A stretch of DNA of 64,000 nt. Source: Chitinophagaceae bacterium UBA1931 (lineage in GTDB: Bacteria; Bacteroidota; Bacteroidia; Chitinophagales; Chitinophagaceae). The stretch lies in the NCBI GenBank assembly GCA_002337125.1, contig DDFJ01000001.1:1079597-1143596 (forward strand), given 5' to 3'. The position numbers and the translations under genes are program-made. Positions 1 through 8,306 of the stretch are shown here, one piece after another; position 1 is the stretch's first letter, and each line of letters starts with the position of its first letter. The notes under the pieces were generated by a model. It was given only the letters and a program-made list of their open reading frames with translations, was not told the origin of the DNA and searched no databases.

Positions 1-2583
1 TCTGGCTAAAAACTCATCAATAAACAAAGCATGTTTCGAAAGTTCTTTTGCTGCAGCCAGGTTTTCATCGCTGGCAAGATCAGGATATTCATCCCTGAAC
101 GTTAAGATGGCTGATGGTTCAATACCAATCAAAAGAGTTTCTGCAGTAATCACATCTTTCAGCAATGAAATATTTGTATTGGCAATTTCCTGGGCTTTAC
201 GGATCAATCCCTTCGACATCCATGCTCTTCCGCTTTCGATATGCTTTGGCAGTTCAACATTGTAACCCAGTTTCTCCAGTAACTGAACTGCCGTTGCGCC
301 GATTGGAGCATCGTTGTAGTTCGTGAATTCATCACAGAATAAAAATACGGTTCGACGTCGGGCATTGTTTGTTGACTGTGAGTTATGACCTGTCTCTTTT
401 GACTTTTGATTTTTGACTTTTGCATTTTTCGCAAACCATTTTTCTAACGTAACCTTCGACAAAGTCGGCATGGAACGTTTCACTGCAAAACCTACTGTAC
501 GTTTAATGATGTTGCTGGTGAAAGAATTGGTCATGAAGAAATTGTATACCGAAGGCGCAATAGAACCCAGCTTTGCACTTGCAGAAAAGTTGGCAATCAT
601 CTTCGAACGGAAAGGAACACCATTTGCATCGTAATAATGCTGCAGGAATTCAGCTTTCAGTTTGGCCATATCCACATTCGATGGACATTCACTCTTACAA
701 GCCTTACAACTCAGGCACAAACTCATCACTTCATAAATTTCTTTATGATCGTAACGGTTTACTTTGGTTGAATGCGTTAAAAATTCACGTAGAATATTTG
801 CTCTTGCTCTGGTTGTATCTTTTTCATTGCGTGTAGCCATGAACGATGGACACATGGTACCACCGCTGAGATGTGTTTTGCGGCAATCACCTGAACCATT
901 GCATTGCTCGGCATGCTGCAAAATATTCTGCTGATGAAAACGGAAGATGGTTTTAAACTCCGGTGTAAACTGACCGGGTTCGTAACGCAGCATCGTATTC
1001 ATGGGTGGCGTATCTACAATCTTGTTGGGATTGAAAATATTGTTGGGATCCCACGCATACTTCACCTGCTTGAGCAATTCATAGTTCTTCTCTCCCACCA
1101 TTTGTTTAATAAACTCACCACGCAAACGGCCATCGCCATGTTCTCCACTCAATGAACCTTTGTATTTTTTTACCAGCGTAGCAACTTCTTCTGCAATGGT
1201 GCGGAAGAGTTTGTTGCCTTCAGCTGTTTTTAAATTGATGATTGGACGCAGATGTATTTCACCCGAACCTGCATGTGCATAATGCACCGAATACAGTCCA
1301 TGTTTTTTCAACACTTCATTAAACTCACGGATAAATTCAGGCAGATCATTTACATCTACCGCTGTATCTTCTATCACCGCAACAGCCTTTTCATCACCTG
1401 GAAGATTGCCCAGCAAACCAAGTCCGGCTTTGCGTAATGTCCATATCTTTTTTGTATCGGTTCCAAACAAAACAGGGAAATGATAACCATAACCTGCGGC
1501 ACGCAGTTCGGCTTCCAGTTTATTGGTGATTTCAAGAATTTCTTCTCTTGTGTTTTTGCTGAACTCAAATACAAGAATAGCGCCGGGATCGCCTTGTACA
1601 AAAAAGCGGTTCTTGCTTTGCTGAATATTATTCTTGGTGCATTCTAAAATGTAATGATCAATGAGTTCACTGGCTGTTGGTCCGTATTTCAAACCAATTA
1701 AGTTGGCGTGCAACGATTCATCCACCGAATTAAAATGCACACACATCAAACCAATTTCTTTTGGCGGCAGCGGAACAACATTGAGTTTTATTTCAGTAAT
1801 AAACGCCAGTGTTCCTTCTGAACCAGCAATGAGTTTACAGAAATTAAACTCTTCACCACCTGCAGTAAACGGTGATGTTTCAACCAGCAGATCAATTGCA
1901 TAACCGGTATTTCTGCGCTCAACAGTTTTCTTCGGAAACTCTTTTCTTATTTCAACCTGGTTATCGTAATTGCTTAACAGGCTGCGGATATTTTTATAAA
2001 TCTTTCCTTCAAGATTATCCAGTTCACACTTTGCATGAAACTCATCGATGTTCAGCGTTTTAAATTCAGCTTCCGAACCATCACTCAGCAACGCCTTCAC
2101 TTCCAGCAAATGTTCTCTTGTGCTCCTGTACACAACCGAGTTGGAACCACAGGAATTATTTCCCACCATTCCACCAATCATTGCACGGTTGGCAGTAGAA
2201 GTTTCCGGTCCGAAGAATAAACCATGCGGTTTCAGAAACATGTTGAGTTCATCACGGATTACTCCGGGTTCAACCCTCACCCAATGTTCTTCTTTATTTA
2301 ATTCGATGATCTGTGTAAAATATTTCGACACATCCACCACAATACCATTGCCCACCACCTGTCCGGCAAGTGAAGTACCTGCAGTACGTGGTATCAGGGA
2401 TGTTTGATTGGCTGCTGCAAATGCAATCAGTTTTTTGAGATCGTTTTTTGTATGCGGAATAGCAACGGCCAGCGGCATTTCACGATAAGCCGAAGCGTCG
2501 GTTGCATATAATGTTCTGATGGTTGTATCGAAAAACAGGTCTCCTTCCAATTGTTCCGACAACTGCTGTAACTTCTCCTTCAT
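1..2583 (-). CDS. FAD-linked oxidase / 4Fe-4S dehydrogenase (D-lactate/glycolate type), C-terminus cut by window edge
   Basis: This is a two-part flavoprotein: an N-terminal FAD-binding oxidase half (GlcD/D-2-hydroxyacid dehydrogenase type) joined to an iron-sulfur half. It would oxidise a D-2-hydroxy acid such as D-lactate and pass electrons to the respiratory chain. I read it from the ATG at 2583 down to base 1 with no stop, giving 861 codons; family members run to roughly 950-1000 residues, so the C-terminus lies to the left. The FAD half shows PRTAGTSLAGQ near residue 65 and GGMVGNNSCGSNS near residue 145. The Fe-S half shows CNGSGDCRKTH near residue 560 and a classic CxxCxxCxxxCP ligand set near residues 623-634. 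A low-complexity hydrophilic stretch lies in frame near residues 720-740 (see separate entry). The exact substrate cannot be told from sequence. Confidence 0.9.
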   Translation of the reverse strand, partial: MKEKLQQLSEQLEGDLFFDTTIRTLYATDASAYREMPLAVAIPHTKNDLKKLIAFAAANQTSLIPRTAGTSLAGQVVGNGIVVDVSKYFTQIIELNKEEHWVRVEPGVIRDELNMFLKPHGLFFGPETSTANRAMIGGMVGNNSCGSNSVVYRSTREHLLEVKALLSDGSEAEFKTLNIDEFHAKCELDNLEGKIYKNIRSLLSNYDNQVEIRKEFPKKTVERRNTGYAIDLLVETSPFTAGGEEFNFCKLIAGSEGTLAFITEIKLNVVPLPPKEIGLMCVHFNSVDESLHANLIGLKYGPTASELIDHYILECTKNNIQQSKNRFFVQGDPGAILVFEFSKNTREEILEITNKLEAELRAAGYGYHFPVLFGTDTKKIWTLRKAGLGLLGNLPGDEKAVAVIEDTAVDVNDLPEFIREFNEVLKKHGLYSVHYAHAGSGEIHLRPIINLKTAEGNKLFRTIAEEVATLVKKYKGSLSGEHGDGRLRGEFIKQMVGEKNYELLKQVKYAWDPNNIFNPNKIVDTPPMNTMLRYEPGQFTPEFKTIFRFHQQNILQHAEQCNGSGDCRKTHLSGGTMCPSFMATRNEKDTTRARANILREFLTHSTKVNRYDHKEIYEVMSLCLSCKACKSECPSNVDMAKLKAEFLQHYYDANGVPFRSKMIANFSASAKLGSIAPSVYNFFMTNSFTSNIIKRTVGFAVKRSMPTLSKVTLEKWFAKNAKVKNQKSKETGHNSQSTNNARRRTVFLFCDEFTNYNDAPIGATAVQLLEKLGYNVELPKHIESGRAWMSKGLIRKAQEIANTNISLLKDVITAETLLIGIEPSAILTFRDEYPDLASDENLAAAKELSKHALFIDEFLAR
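361..425 (-). repeat. in-frame low-complexity insert in the Fe-S dehydrogenase gene
   Basis: On the minus strand this stretch reads as near-repeats of the words GTCAAAA and ATCAAAAG, followed by a TAACTCACAGTCAACA-like run. It encodes a Lys/Asn/Gln/Ser-rich segment (KVKNQKSKETG, then HNSQSTNN) between two ordinary folded segments. Composition differs from the flanking coding DNA, and the reading frame is kept. It looks like a simple-sequence insertion tolerated in a surface loop or linker. Confidence 0.55.
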
Positions 2584-2684
2584 CACCAAGATTTAAGGGT
2601 AGTGAATAATCTTCTTCGCAGCGAAATTAAGACATGATGGGCTGATGGTTGTTAGTTTTGTTTTAAGCAATGGATAGAAACACA

Positions 2685-2720
2685 GATTTAACGGATCAAA
2701 CCGATTTCGCTGATTTTATA
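2685..2720. repeat. degenerate 9-base tandem repeat, four units
   Basis: Four consecutive 9-mers, GATTTAACG, GATCAAACC, GATTTCGCT and GATTTTATA, share the GATtt start and lie between the dehydrogenase start (2583) and the L,D-transpeptidase end (2803). The rest of this 219-base gap shows no gene and no convincing hairpin. Confidence 0.5.
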
Positions 2721-2802
2721 AATAGCAGATAAGAAAAGAAACTTGTGATCCGTCAGACGGGTTAACTCTTTCTCAATTCACACCTGACTTCATACTAAAA
2801 AA

Positions 2803-3462
2803 CTACCGGCTATCGGCTTTCTCCTGACTTTCATAAATCCATAACAGCACCGGCTTTTCCGAATGATCGATATAGGTACGCAGCTGCTGCAGAAAACCAG
2901 GAGCAACAGTCGGGCAGCCATCACTCTGGCAAACCTCGTTATACACTTCTGTTTCCGGAACACATGCATGCGAATGCAACACAACAAAACGCTGAAAGGC
3001 ATTACTGTTGGTTGAATCAAGTCCGTAAAGTTTGTATGCAAGACCAAAGCGCCCATTGTATGAAGCACCGATCCTGTACCTTCCTAATGATGTGCAGCCG
3101 CAGCCGGGATCATTTCCATATCGTCTTCCTTCCAGCCAGCGTTCATTGCAACGGCCATGTGTAACTACACCCGATTTTAATACTTTGTTTTTGCTGAGGT
3201 CATAAACAAAAAACCGGTTTTGTCCTGATCGGATTTTCATATCCACCAGGAAACAAACAGAGTTATTATAGTGATGTGTATTGGCAAATGCCTTTGCTTC
3301 GGCTGCTTTTTGTTTTAATGCAATGCTGATCAGGTCGGGAGCTTCGGATGCTGGTGTTTTTGTTTTGTTGAATGAAATTGCTTTTTTACCGGGATGATAA
3401 ACTGATTGAATAATAAAAAAGCCTCCGGTACAAATAAGCAGGGCAAGAAGAAAACGAAGCAT
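2803..3462 (-). CDS. exported murein L,D-transpeptidase (YkuD_2-type catalytic domain)
   Basis: A 219-residue protein with an N-terminal hydrophobic signal or anchor (residues 1-21) and a catalytic domain from about residue 65 to 212. It would act on peptidoglycan in the periplasm, forming or exchanging 3-3 cross-links through a catalytic cysteine. The fingerprint is HSHACVP at 163-169 followed by SDGCPTV at 180-186; Cys183 is the likely nucleophile. Two additional cysteines in GCGC (about 120-123) could form a disulfide. It is a single gene with a 153-base divergent gap to the hydrolase at 3616. A role in general envelope maintenance is inferred; nothing ties it to the glycan genes. Confidence 0.85.
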   Translation of the reverse strand: MLRFLLALLICTGGFFIIQSVYHPGKKAISFNKTKTPASEAPDLISIALKQKAAEAKAFANTHHYNNSVCFLVDMKIRSGQNRFFVYDLSKNKVLKSGVVTHGRCNERWLEGRRYGNDPGCGCTSLGRYRIGASYNGRFGLAYKLYGLDSTNSNAFQRFVVLHSHACVPETEVYNEVCQSDGCPTVAPGFLQQLRTYIDHSEKPVLLWIYESQEKADSR

Positions 3463-3565
3463 TGATTGTAGATTTTTTTAATGATGCAGTTGGAGAAAAA
3501 ATCCATAAAGAAAATTTTTACTATTGACTGTTTAAATTGATCTACCCCATTTATCAATTTCTTTA

Positions 3566-3594
3566 TTGGTACGTTATTGTTATTACTATCTTAG
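3566..3594 (+). promoter_or_regulatory. candidate Bacteroidota promoter for the 3616 gene
   Basis: TTG at 3566-3568 and TATCTTAG at 3587-3594, separated by 18 bases, resemble the phylum's -33 (TTG) and -7 (TAnnTTTG) elements with one mismatch in the -7 box. The start codon at 3616 lies 21 bases past the -7 box. This is pattern matching only. Confidence 0.35.
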
Positions 3595-3615
3595 TCATCC
3601 ATATAAATCTCCTTT

Positions 3616-6084
3616 ATGAAAAAGTTTAAATCAGCTTTGCTGATCATCTTTCTCTTTGCATTCTCTCAATCATTTGCACAAACAGAATATTATTTCACAA
3701 AAGGGTTAACGGTAAACGGCATTCACCGTTATGGCCGGGAAGCATTGTATCTCGACAAACTTGCTTACCAGCTTTATACCAATACATTCAAACAACCGGT
3801 TGAAGGTGCGGCTTCAGGTCTTGTAAACATGCGTGGACAGGAACAGAAATGGCAAACCATTACGGCTGATTCAGCTCACCGTTTTATGAACCGTGGATTT
3901 ATGTTTGGCGGAGGCGGCGGAGGTTATATTTATTTAAGCTATGAATCTGCAAAAGAACAAACTGCCTTATTAAATATCAGCGGCAACAGTGCAGTGTATG
4001 TAAATGGCGAACTGCATGCGGGAGATCCATACAGCTCCGGCTGGTTATACATTCCTGTTAAACTGAAAAAAGGATTGAATGAACTGCTGGTTCGTTCGGG
4101 TGTAATGATGATTGTAAAATTCATCTTCCCTGAAAAACCTGTGCAGCTTAATACAGGCGATCCTACTCTGCCGTTTATTGTTGCAGGCGAAACAAACAAT
4201 GCGTTAAAAGGTGCAATTGTTGTAATCAACAACAGCAATCAGCCCTTAAAAAATTACCAGCTGAAGAGCAATCTCAATGGTAAAGAAAAAATCACCGTCA
4301 TTCCTGTTGTACCGGCTATGTCAACACGTAAAGTCATTTTTGAAATGAATGGTGAAACCATAACAGGCAAAGGCGAACATACGTGTACAGTTACATTACT
4401 CAATAAAGGAAAAACGGTTGATGAAAAAACAGTCATGATCAGTTCTGTACAAACAGGCGAACAATACAGTAATACATTCATCAGCAAAATTGACGGCAGC
4501 CTGCAGTACTATGCTGTTACTCCACAAACTCCATCTTCCGCAAAACCTTCAGCGTTGTTTTTATCGGTACATGGTGCAGGTGTAGAAGCAATAGGCCAGG
4601 CAAGAGCATACAAACCCAAAGACTGGGGCAATCTTGTTGCTGCGACCAACCGCAGGCCAAGAGGTTTTAACTGGGAAGATTGGGGAAGGTTGGATGCACT
4701 GGAAGTATTGAACATTGCTAAAGACAAATTCAAACCAGATCCTTCACGTATTTATTTAACCGGCCATTCAATGGGCGGACATGGCACCTGGTTTCTCGGT
4801 GCAACATATCCCGACAAATGGGCTGCTATTGCTCCCTGCTCCGGTTATCCCACACTGAAAGGATATGGTTCAGCTGATGGATTGATTCCTGAAACAGGTG
4901 CAACAGCAATGGAGCAATTATTATTACGTACAAGCAATCAAAGCGATGTTCCAAAACTTGCATCAAACTACAAACCGCTTGGTGTATATATTCTTCACGG
5001 CGATTCAGACAAAGTTGTTTCGGTGAATTATGCACGGCAGATGAAAAAGATTCTTGCCGATTTTCATAAAGACATGAGTTATTATGAATATCCCGGAGGT
5101 GAACATTGGTTTGGGGATCAGAGTGTGGACTGGGATCCTTTGTTCAGCTTTTTTAAATGGCATACACTTGCTCCCGACAGTGCCATGAACATCCTTGATT
5201 TTACAACAGCCAGCCCGGGTATTTCAGCAAAGTACAGGTGGATCGTAATTGAACAGCAGCAACAGCCTTTGCAATACAGCCGCATACAGCTCAACAGGGA
5301 TAAAAAGAAAAAAACAATCACAGGCACAACTGAAAACATTGCATTGCTGCAAATCAACCTGGAAGATTTTGGAAGCAATGCAACCATCAGCATTAAACTC
5401 GACAGCCTGAACAGCATAAGCTATACAACACAAAGTGAACATGATCTTATCTTCCTTGTAAAGAAGAATAATCAATGGACGATTGCAACAAAACCATCAG
5501 CTGAAGAAAAGAACCCGCAGCGTTATGGTACGTTCAAAGAGCCGTTTAATTACAATATGGTTTTTGTGTACAGCACCAAAGGAACTGCTGCTGAAAATAA
5601 CTGGAGTTACAACAAAGCCCGCTATGATGCTGAAACATGGTACTATCGTGGAAATGGTGCAGTTGACATCATTGCTGATAAGGAATTTTCACCTGAAGTA
5701 TATGCAGGCAGAAACATCATCATTTACGGAAATGCAACAACCAACAGTGCATACAACCTGTTATTGCAGGATTGTCCCATACACATTGAACGAAATAAAA
5801 TCACAGCAGGAACCGAAGTGATGCAAGGCGATGACCTCGGTGCTTACTTTGTGTGGCCGTTAAAAAATTCAGCAGTTAATTCTGTTGGAGTAATTGCAGG
5901 CACGGGTTTAAAAGGAATGAATGCTGCAAATGCAAACCAGTATTTTGCTGGCGCAAGTGGTTTTCCCGATTTTATGATTTTCAGTATTGGTATGTTGCAG
6001 TCAGGAACAAATGAAGTAAAGCTTGCAGGATTCTTTGACAACAACTGGAAATTGGTGGATACGCATTATATAATGAACAAATAA
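3616..6084 (+). CDS. exported multidomain alpha/beta-hydrolase (esterase/peptidase-like)
   Basis: An 822-residue secreted protein with a signal peptide ending in SFAQ (about residue 21). The N-terminal ~300 residues are beta-rich and contain a lectin- or PA14-like YVNGE segment near 130. A serine-hydrolase domain spans about 310-530. The nucleophile is Ser385 in GHSMGG, the acid probably Asp465 (HGDSDKVV) and the base His497 (GGEHWFG), in the order expected of dienelactone-hydrolase/prolyl-oligopeptidase folds. The C-terminal 290 residues are beta-rich and unrecognised. Such enzymes often remove acetyl, feruloyl or similar esters from polysaccharides, but an exo-peptidase role is not excluded. 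It stands alone with its own candidate promoter and a strong terminator 3' of the stop codon. Confidence 0.8.
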   Translation: MKKFKSALLIIFLFAFSQSFAQTEYYFTKGLTVNGIHRYGREALYLDKLAYQLYTNTFKQPVEGAASGLVNMRGQEQKWQTITADSAHRFMNRGFMFGGGGGGYIYLSYESAKEQTALLNISGNSAVYVNGELHAGDPYSSGWLYIPVKLKKGLNELLVRSGVMMIVKFIFPEKPVQLNTGDPTLPFIVAGETNNALKGAIVVINNSNQPLKNYQLKSNLNGKEKITVIPVVPAMSTRKVIFEMNGETITGKGEHTCTVTLLNKGKTVDEKTVMISSVQTGEQYSNTFISKIDGSLQYYAVTPQTPSSAKPSALFLSVHGAGVEAIGQARAYKPKDWGNLVAATNRRPRGFNWEDWGRLDALEVLNIAKDKFKPDPSRIYLTGHSMGGHGTWFLGATYPDKWAAIAPCSGYPTLKGYGSADGLIPETGATAMEQLLLRTSNQSDVPKLASNYKPLGVYILHGDSDKVVSVNYARQMKKILADFHKDMSYYEYPGGEHWFGDQSVDWDPLFSFFKWHTLAPDSAMNILDFTTASPGISAKYRWIVIEQQQQPLQYSRIQLNRDKKKKTITGTTENIALLQINLEDFGSNATISIKLDSLNSISYTTQSEHDLIFLVKKNNQWTIATKPSAEEKNPQRYGTFKEPFNYNMVFVYSTKGTAAENNWSYNKARYDAETWYYRGNGAVDIIADKEFSPEVYAGRNIIIYGNATTNSAYNLLLQDCPIHIERNKITAGTEVMQGDDLGAYFVWPLKNSAVNSVGVIAGTGLKGMNAANANQYFAGASGFPDFMIFSIGMLQSGTNEVKLAGFFDNNWKLVDTHYIMNK

Positions 6085-6085
6085 G

Positions 6086-6122
6086 AAAATGATTAACCAC
6101 TCTTCGAGTGGTTAATCATTTT
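6086..6122. terminator. perfect 17-bp hairpin, bidirectional terminator
   Basis: Arms 6086-6102 and 6106-6122 are perfectly complementary with a 3-base loop. The A-run at the left and T-run at the right allow use on both strands. It sits between convergent genes, just after the stop at 6084 and before the minus-strand stop at 6125. Confidence 0.9.
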
Positions 6123-6124
6123 AA

Positions 6125-6670
6125 TTACTCAACATCTTCTGCTTCGATTATATCTTCCTTTTTTTCGTTAAGAATAAAAGGAATAATCTTTTTTCGTTCC
6201 CCAACGATTAACAATGCTATTATAATTTTTGCAGCAGCTAAAACTATTTCAGTTCCGGATGGTTTTGTTGTAAACATTTTTTGTTGTGACAATTCATAAT
6301 ACTTATAAAGTTGACGACAGAACTCAGGAATTTCTTCAATTAAAATATAACCGGAAACTACAATTAATGCAATTGTTAAAATATGTTTAGGAGAAAGGTC
6401 AAATGTCAGTCTGTCTTCTGCTAATTCAGGCTCCAGTTTTAATGCAGAAACGACCTTTGCTGTTCTGAAAATAAGCATATATGCAATTGCAAAATATAAA
6501 CCTGTTATCAAAAGTGAAACAATAAAAGCTCCAATTCCGTACACGCCGTTATTATCATTCAGAAAGAAAGCCATTGAGGAAAACAGGTATGGAATTGATA
6601 TCAAAATATCTTTAACAATAAAAAAACCAAATACTTTAATAATCAGGTCGAATAAATCTTTTGTTTTCAT
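6125..6670 (-). CDS. hypothetical four-helix membrane protein
   Basis: A 181-residue protein I do not recognise as a characterised family. Four hydrophobic segments can be seen at about residues 11-33, 45-70, 92-112 and 140-158, with an acidic tail (KKEDIIEAEDVE). There is no signal peptide cleavage motif, so an inner-membrane location is likely. A Lys/Glu/Asp-rich loop sits between helices 2 and 3. It is monocistronic as far as visible: convergent to the hydrolase and about 50 bases from the metallophosphoesterase end. Function unknown. Confidence 0.7.
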   Translation of the reverse strand: MKTKDLFDLIIKVFGFFIVKDILISIPYLFSSMAFFLNDNNGVYGIGAFIVSLLITGLYFAIAYMLIFRTAKVVSALKLEPELAEDRLTFDLSPKHILTIALIVVSGYILIEEIPEFCRQLYKYYELSQQKMFTTKPSGTEIVLAAAKIIIALLIVGERKKIIPFILNEKKEDIIEAEDVE

Positions 6671-6722
6671 ATCAGTTAGTATAAATTTTCAGGGAAGCGT
6701 TAAAACTATTATTGATCATTCT

Positions 6723-7544
6723 TCAATAACTCGCTTCATTCAATTTTTCAATTGGGTTCATGATGTAAGTAAGAATTGAACCATCATCCAGCAATTCCAC
6801 TACCCTGTAACCTTTGTAAGCTGTTCCCCAGTTGCCACCAAAATGGCTGTCGAACAAACAGGGAATATTATTCTCTATCTTCACTCCATCCTGGTCATGT
6901 TCGTGCCCGTGAAAAATGGCTTTAACGTTGGGATATTTTTTCAGCAGTTCAAAGAAAGCAGGCGTGTCAATTCCGTTAGGCGTCCATTTCTTTTGCGGGA
7001 TATGCAGTACAAGAAAAACTGTTTTCTTTTTCTTTGATGCTTCAAGTTGTTCAGCAAGCCAAACCAGGTCAGGCGACAGATATTCACCTTTTTCATTCGA
7101 TGTATTGGCAATGATGATATGGCAATGTTTTTCTTTCAGTACCAGGTTGGGCAGTTGTCCCCACACTTCTTTCCAGTAAGCATCACTTACTAAATCATGA
7201 TTTCCTTTACCTGTATAGTAAGGCATAGTCAATCCATCTAAATGTTTTTTTGCTTTCAGTAAATAATCTTTTTCATTATGAATCACATCACCATTGATGA
7301 TGCAAACAGCAAGAGGATGTTGCTGGTGAAATTCATTGATATGTTTTACAATAGTTGCATACAGTTCATCAGAAGCGGTTCCTGCCTGTCCGTAATGCCC
7401 GTCGGATGCAAGCGCAAAACGATAAATTGTTTTTCTTCTTAATGCTCCTGCTTCAGCCTCTGATAAAAATTTAAAACCACCGCCTGCCAGCAGCACAGCA
7501 GTTAAAGAAATATTTTTTAAAAACGAACGTCTTGACTGATCCAT
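6723..7544 (-). CDS. Tat-exported metallophosphoesterase
   Basis: A 273-residue calcineurin-like phosphoesterase with a twin-arginine leader (SRRSFLKN at 4-11 followed by a hydrophobic core). Metal ligands fit the family order: D48/H50 in ASDGHYG, D86 in NGDVIHN, N115-H116 in GKGNHD, H181 in LHIP and H214/H216 in FHGHEHD. It would hydrolyse a phosphomonoester or phosphodiester after folding in the cytoplasm with its metals, then move to the periplasm. The substrate cannot be told. It is separated from the lipoprotein gene by 134 bases and has no obvious operon partner. Confidence 0.85.
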   Translation of the reverse strand: MDQSRRSFLKNISLTAVLLAGGGFKFLSEAEAGALRRKTIYRFALASDGHYGQAGTASDELYATIVKHINEFHQQHPLAVCIINGDVIHNEKDYLLKAKKHLDGLTMPYYTGKGNHDLVSDAYWKEVWGQLPNLVLKEKHCHIIIANTSNEKGEYLSPDLVWLAEQLEASKKKKTVFLVLHIPQKKWTPNGIDTPAFFELLKKYPNVKAIFHGHEHDQDGVKIENNIPCLFDSHFGGNWGTAYKGYRVVELLDDGSILTYIMNPIEKLNEASY

Positions 7545-7678
7545 GAAAAAGGAATTGAAATTTTAGGAAATACTTTATGTGGAAAGTTAAGAAGATTTGA
7601 ATGATAGCTATCATCAAAGAATCGAAATAACTTATTAAAGCATTTTTTCTGTAAACAAATTAACAAGACAAAGAATCA

Positions 7679-8182
7679 CTATTTCTTCAAAAGAGCATTA
7701 TTAATATAAATGGGACAATTGAATTTATATGCCAGGGCAATTGCATCAGATGTTCTTGACCTGAGAACATAATTCCCAGATTGATTTACACACAGAACTT
7801 TTGATACGTAAATATCTCCCTGCAAACTGTCAATCATCACTTCCTGGACATGATAACCTGATTTCTGAATAACCTGTTTCAGCAAATCCAGAGGTTGCGG
7901 CATCTGTGTTTTGATATTCTTTGCTTCAAGGGTCAACACCTGCCCTTCATTTTCGCCAATCAGGATTGAAAGGCCTCTCGATGTATCTTCTCCCGGTGCA
8001 ACCATTAATTTATATTGCATGGAAGAATCTTTTAGCGGAGAAACCAGTACAGTTCCAACTCTTGTTTTCTGATCGGTTAAACCAGTTGTATTACTGTTAT
8101 CTTTCTTTTGAGGCTCACTGCAGGAACTAATTATAAGCAGGGTTGTTATTGCAGCAGAAGTGATTATTTTATTGTATTGCAT
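7679..8182 (-). CDS. lipoprotein with bifunctional-nuclease (DUF151) domain
   Basis: A 167-residue protein with a lipoprotein signal peptide: a hydrophobic core followed by the lipobox IISSC, with Cys21 as the lipidated residue. Residues about 60-165 look like the BFN/DUF151 domain. The features are LSILIGENEGQ, the 'VxxVxIDSLxGDIYVSKV' pattern, and SDAIALAYKFNCPIYI near the C-terminus, which matches the family's SDAIALA signature. Family members are normally cytoplasmic proteins linked to nuclease activity or regulation, so an envelope lipoprotein version is odd. It lies alone, 124 bases upstream of the GH29 3' end on the same strand. Confidence 0.75.
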   Translation of the reverse strand: MQYNKIITSAAITTLLIISSCSEPQKKDNSNTTGLTDQKTRVGTVLVSPLKDSSMQYKLMVAPGEDTSRGLSILIGENEGQVLTLEAKNIKTQMPQPLDLLKQVIQKSGYHVQEVMIDSLQGDIYVSKVLCVNQSGNYVLRSRTSDAIALAYKFNCPIYINNALLKK

Positions 8183-8306
8183 AACTGAATATTTAATCTA
8201 TTTACAATCATCATAATAATAGTTGCCGTTTATTTGATGCGGGCAATTATATTTTCCATATTTCCTACCAACAGTTCTTCTATCTTCCGAAAAATTATTT
8301 CAAAAT

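Noticed and set aside
204..2407. many short plus-strand frames across the dehydrogenase gene
   Set aside because: They are shadows of the single long minus-strand frame, which carries FAD and 4Fe-4S motifs throughout.
6690..6730. small hairpin TTATTGA...TCAATAA over the metallophosphoesterase stop codon
   Set aside because: Only a 7-bp AT-rich stem without a T-run; too weak to call a terminator.
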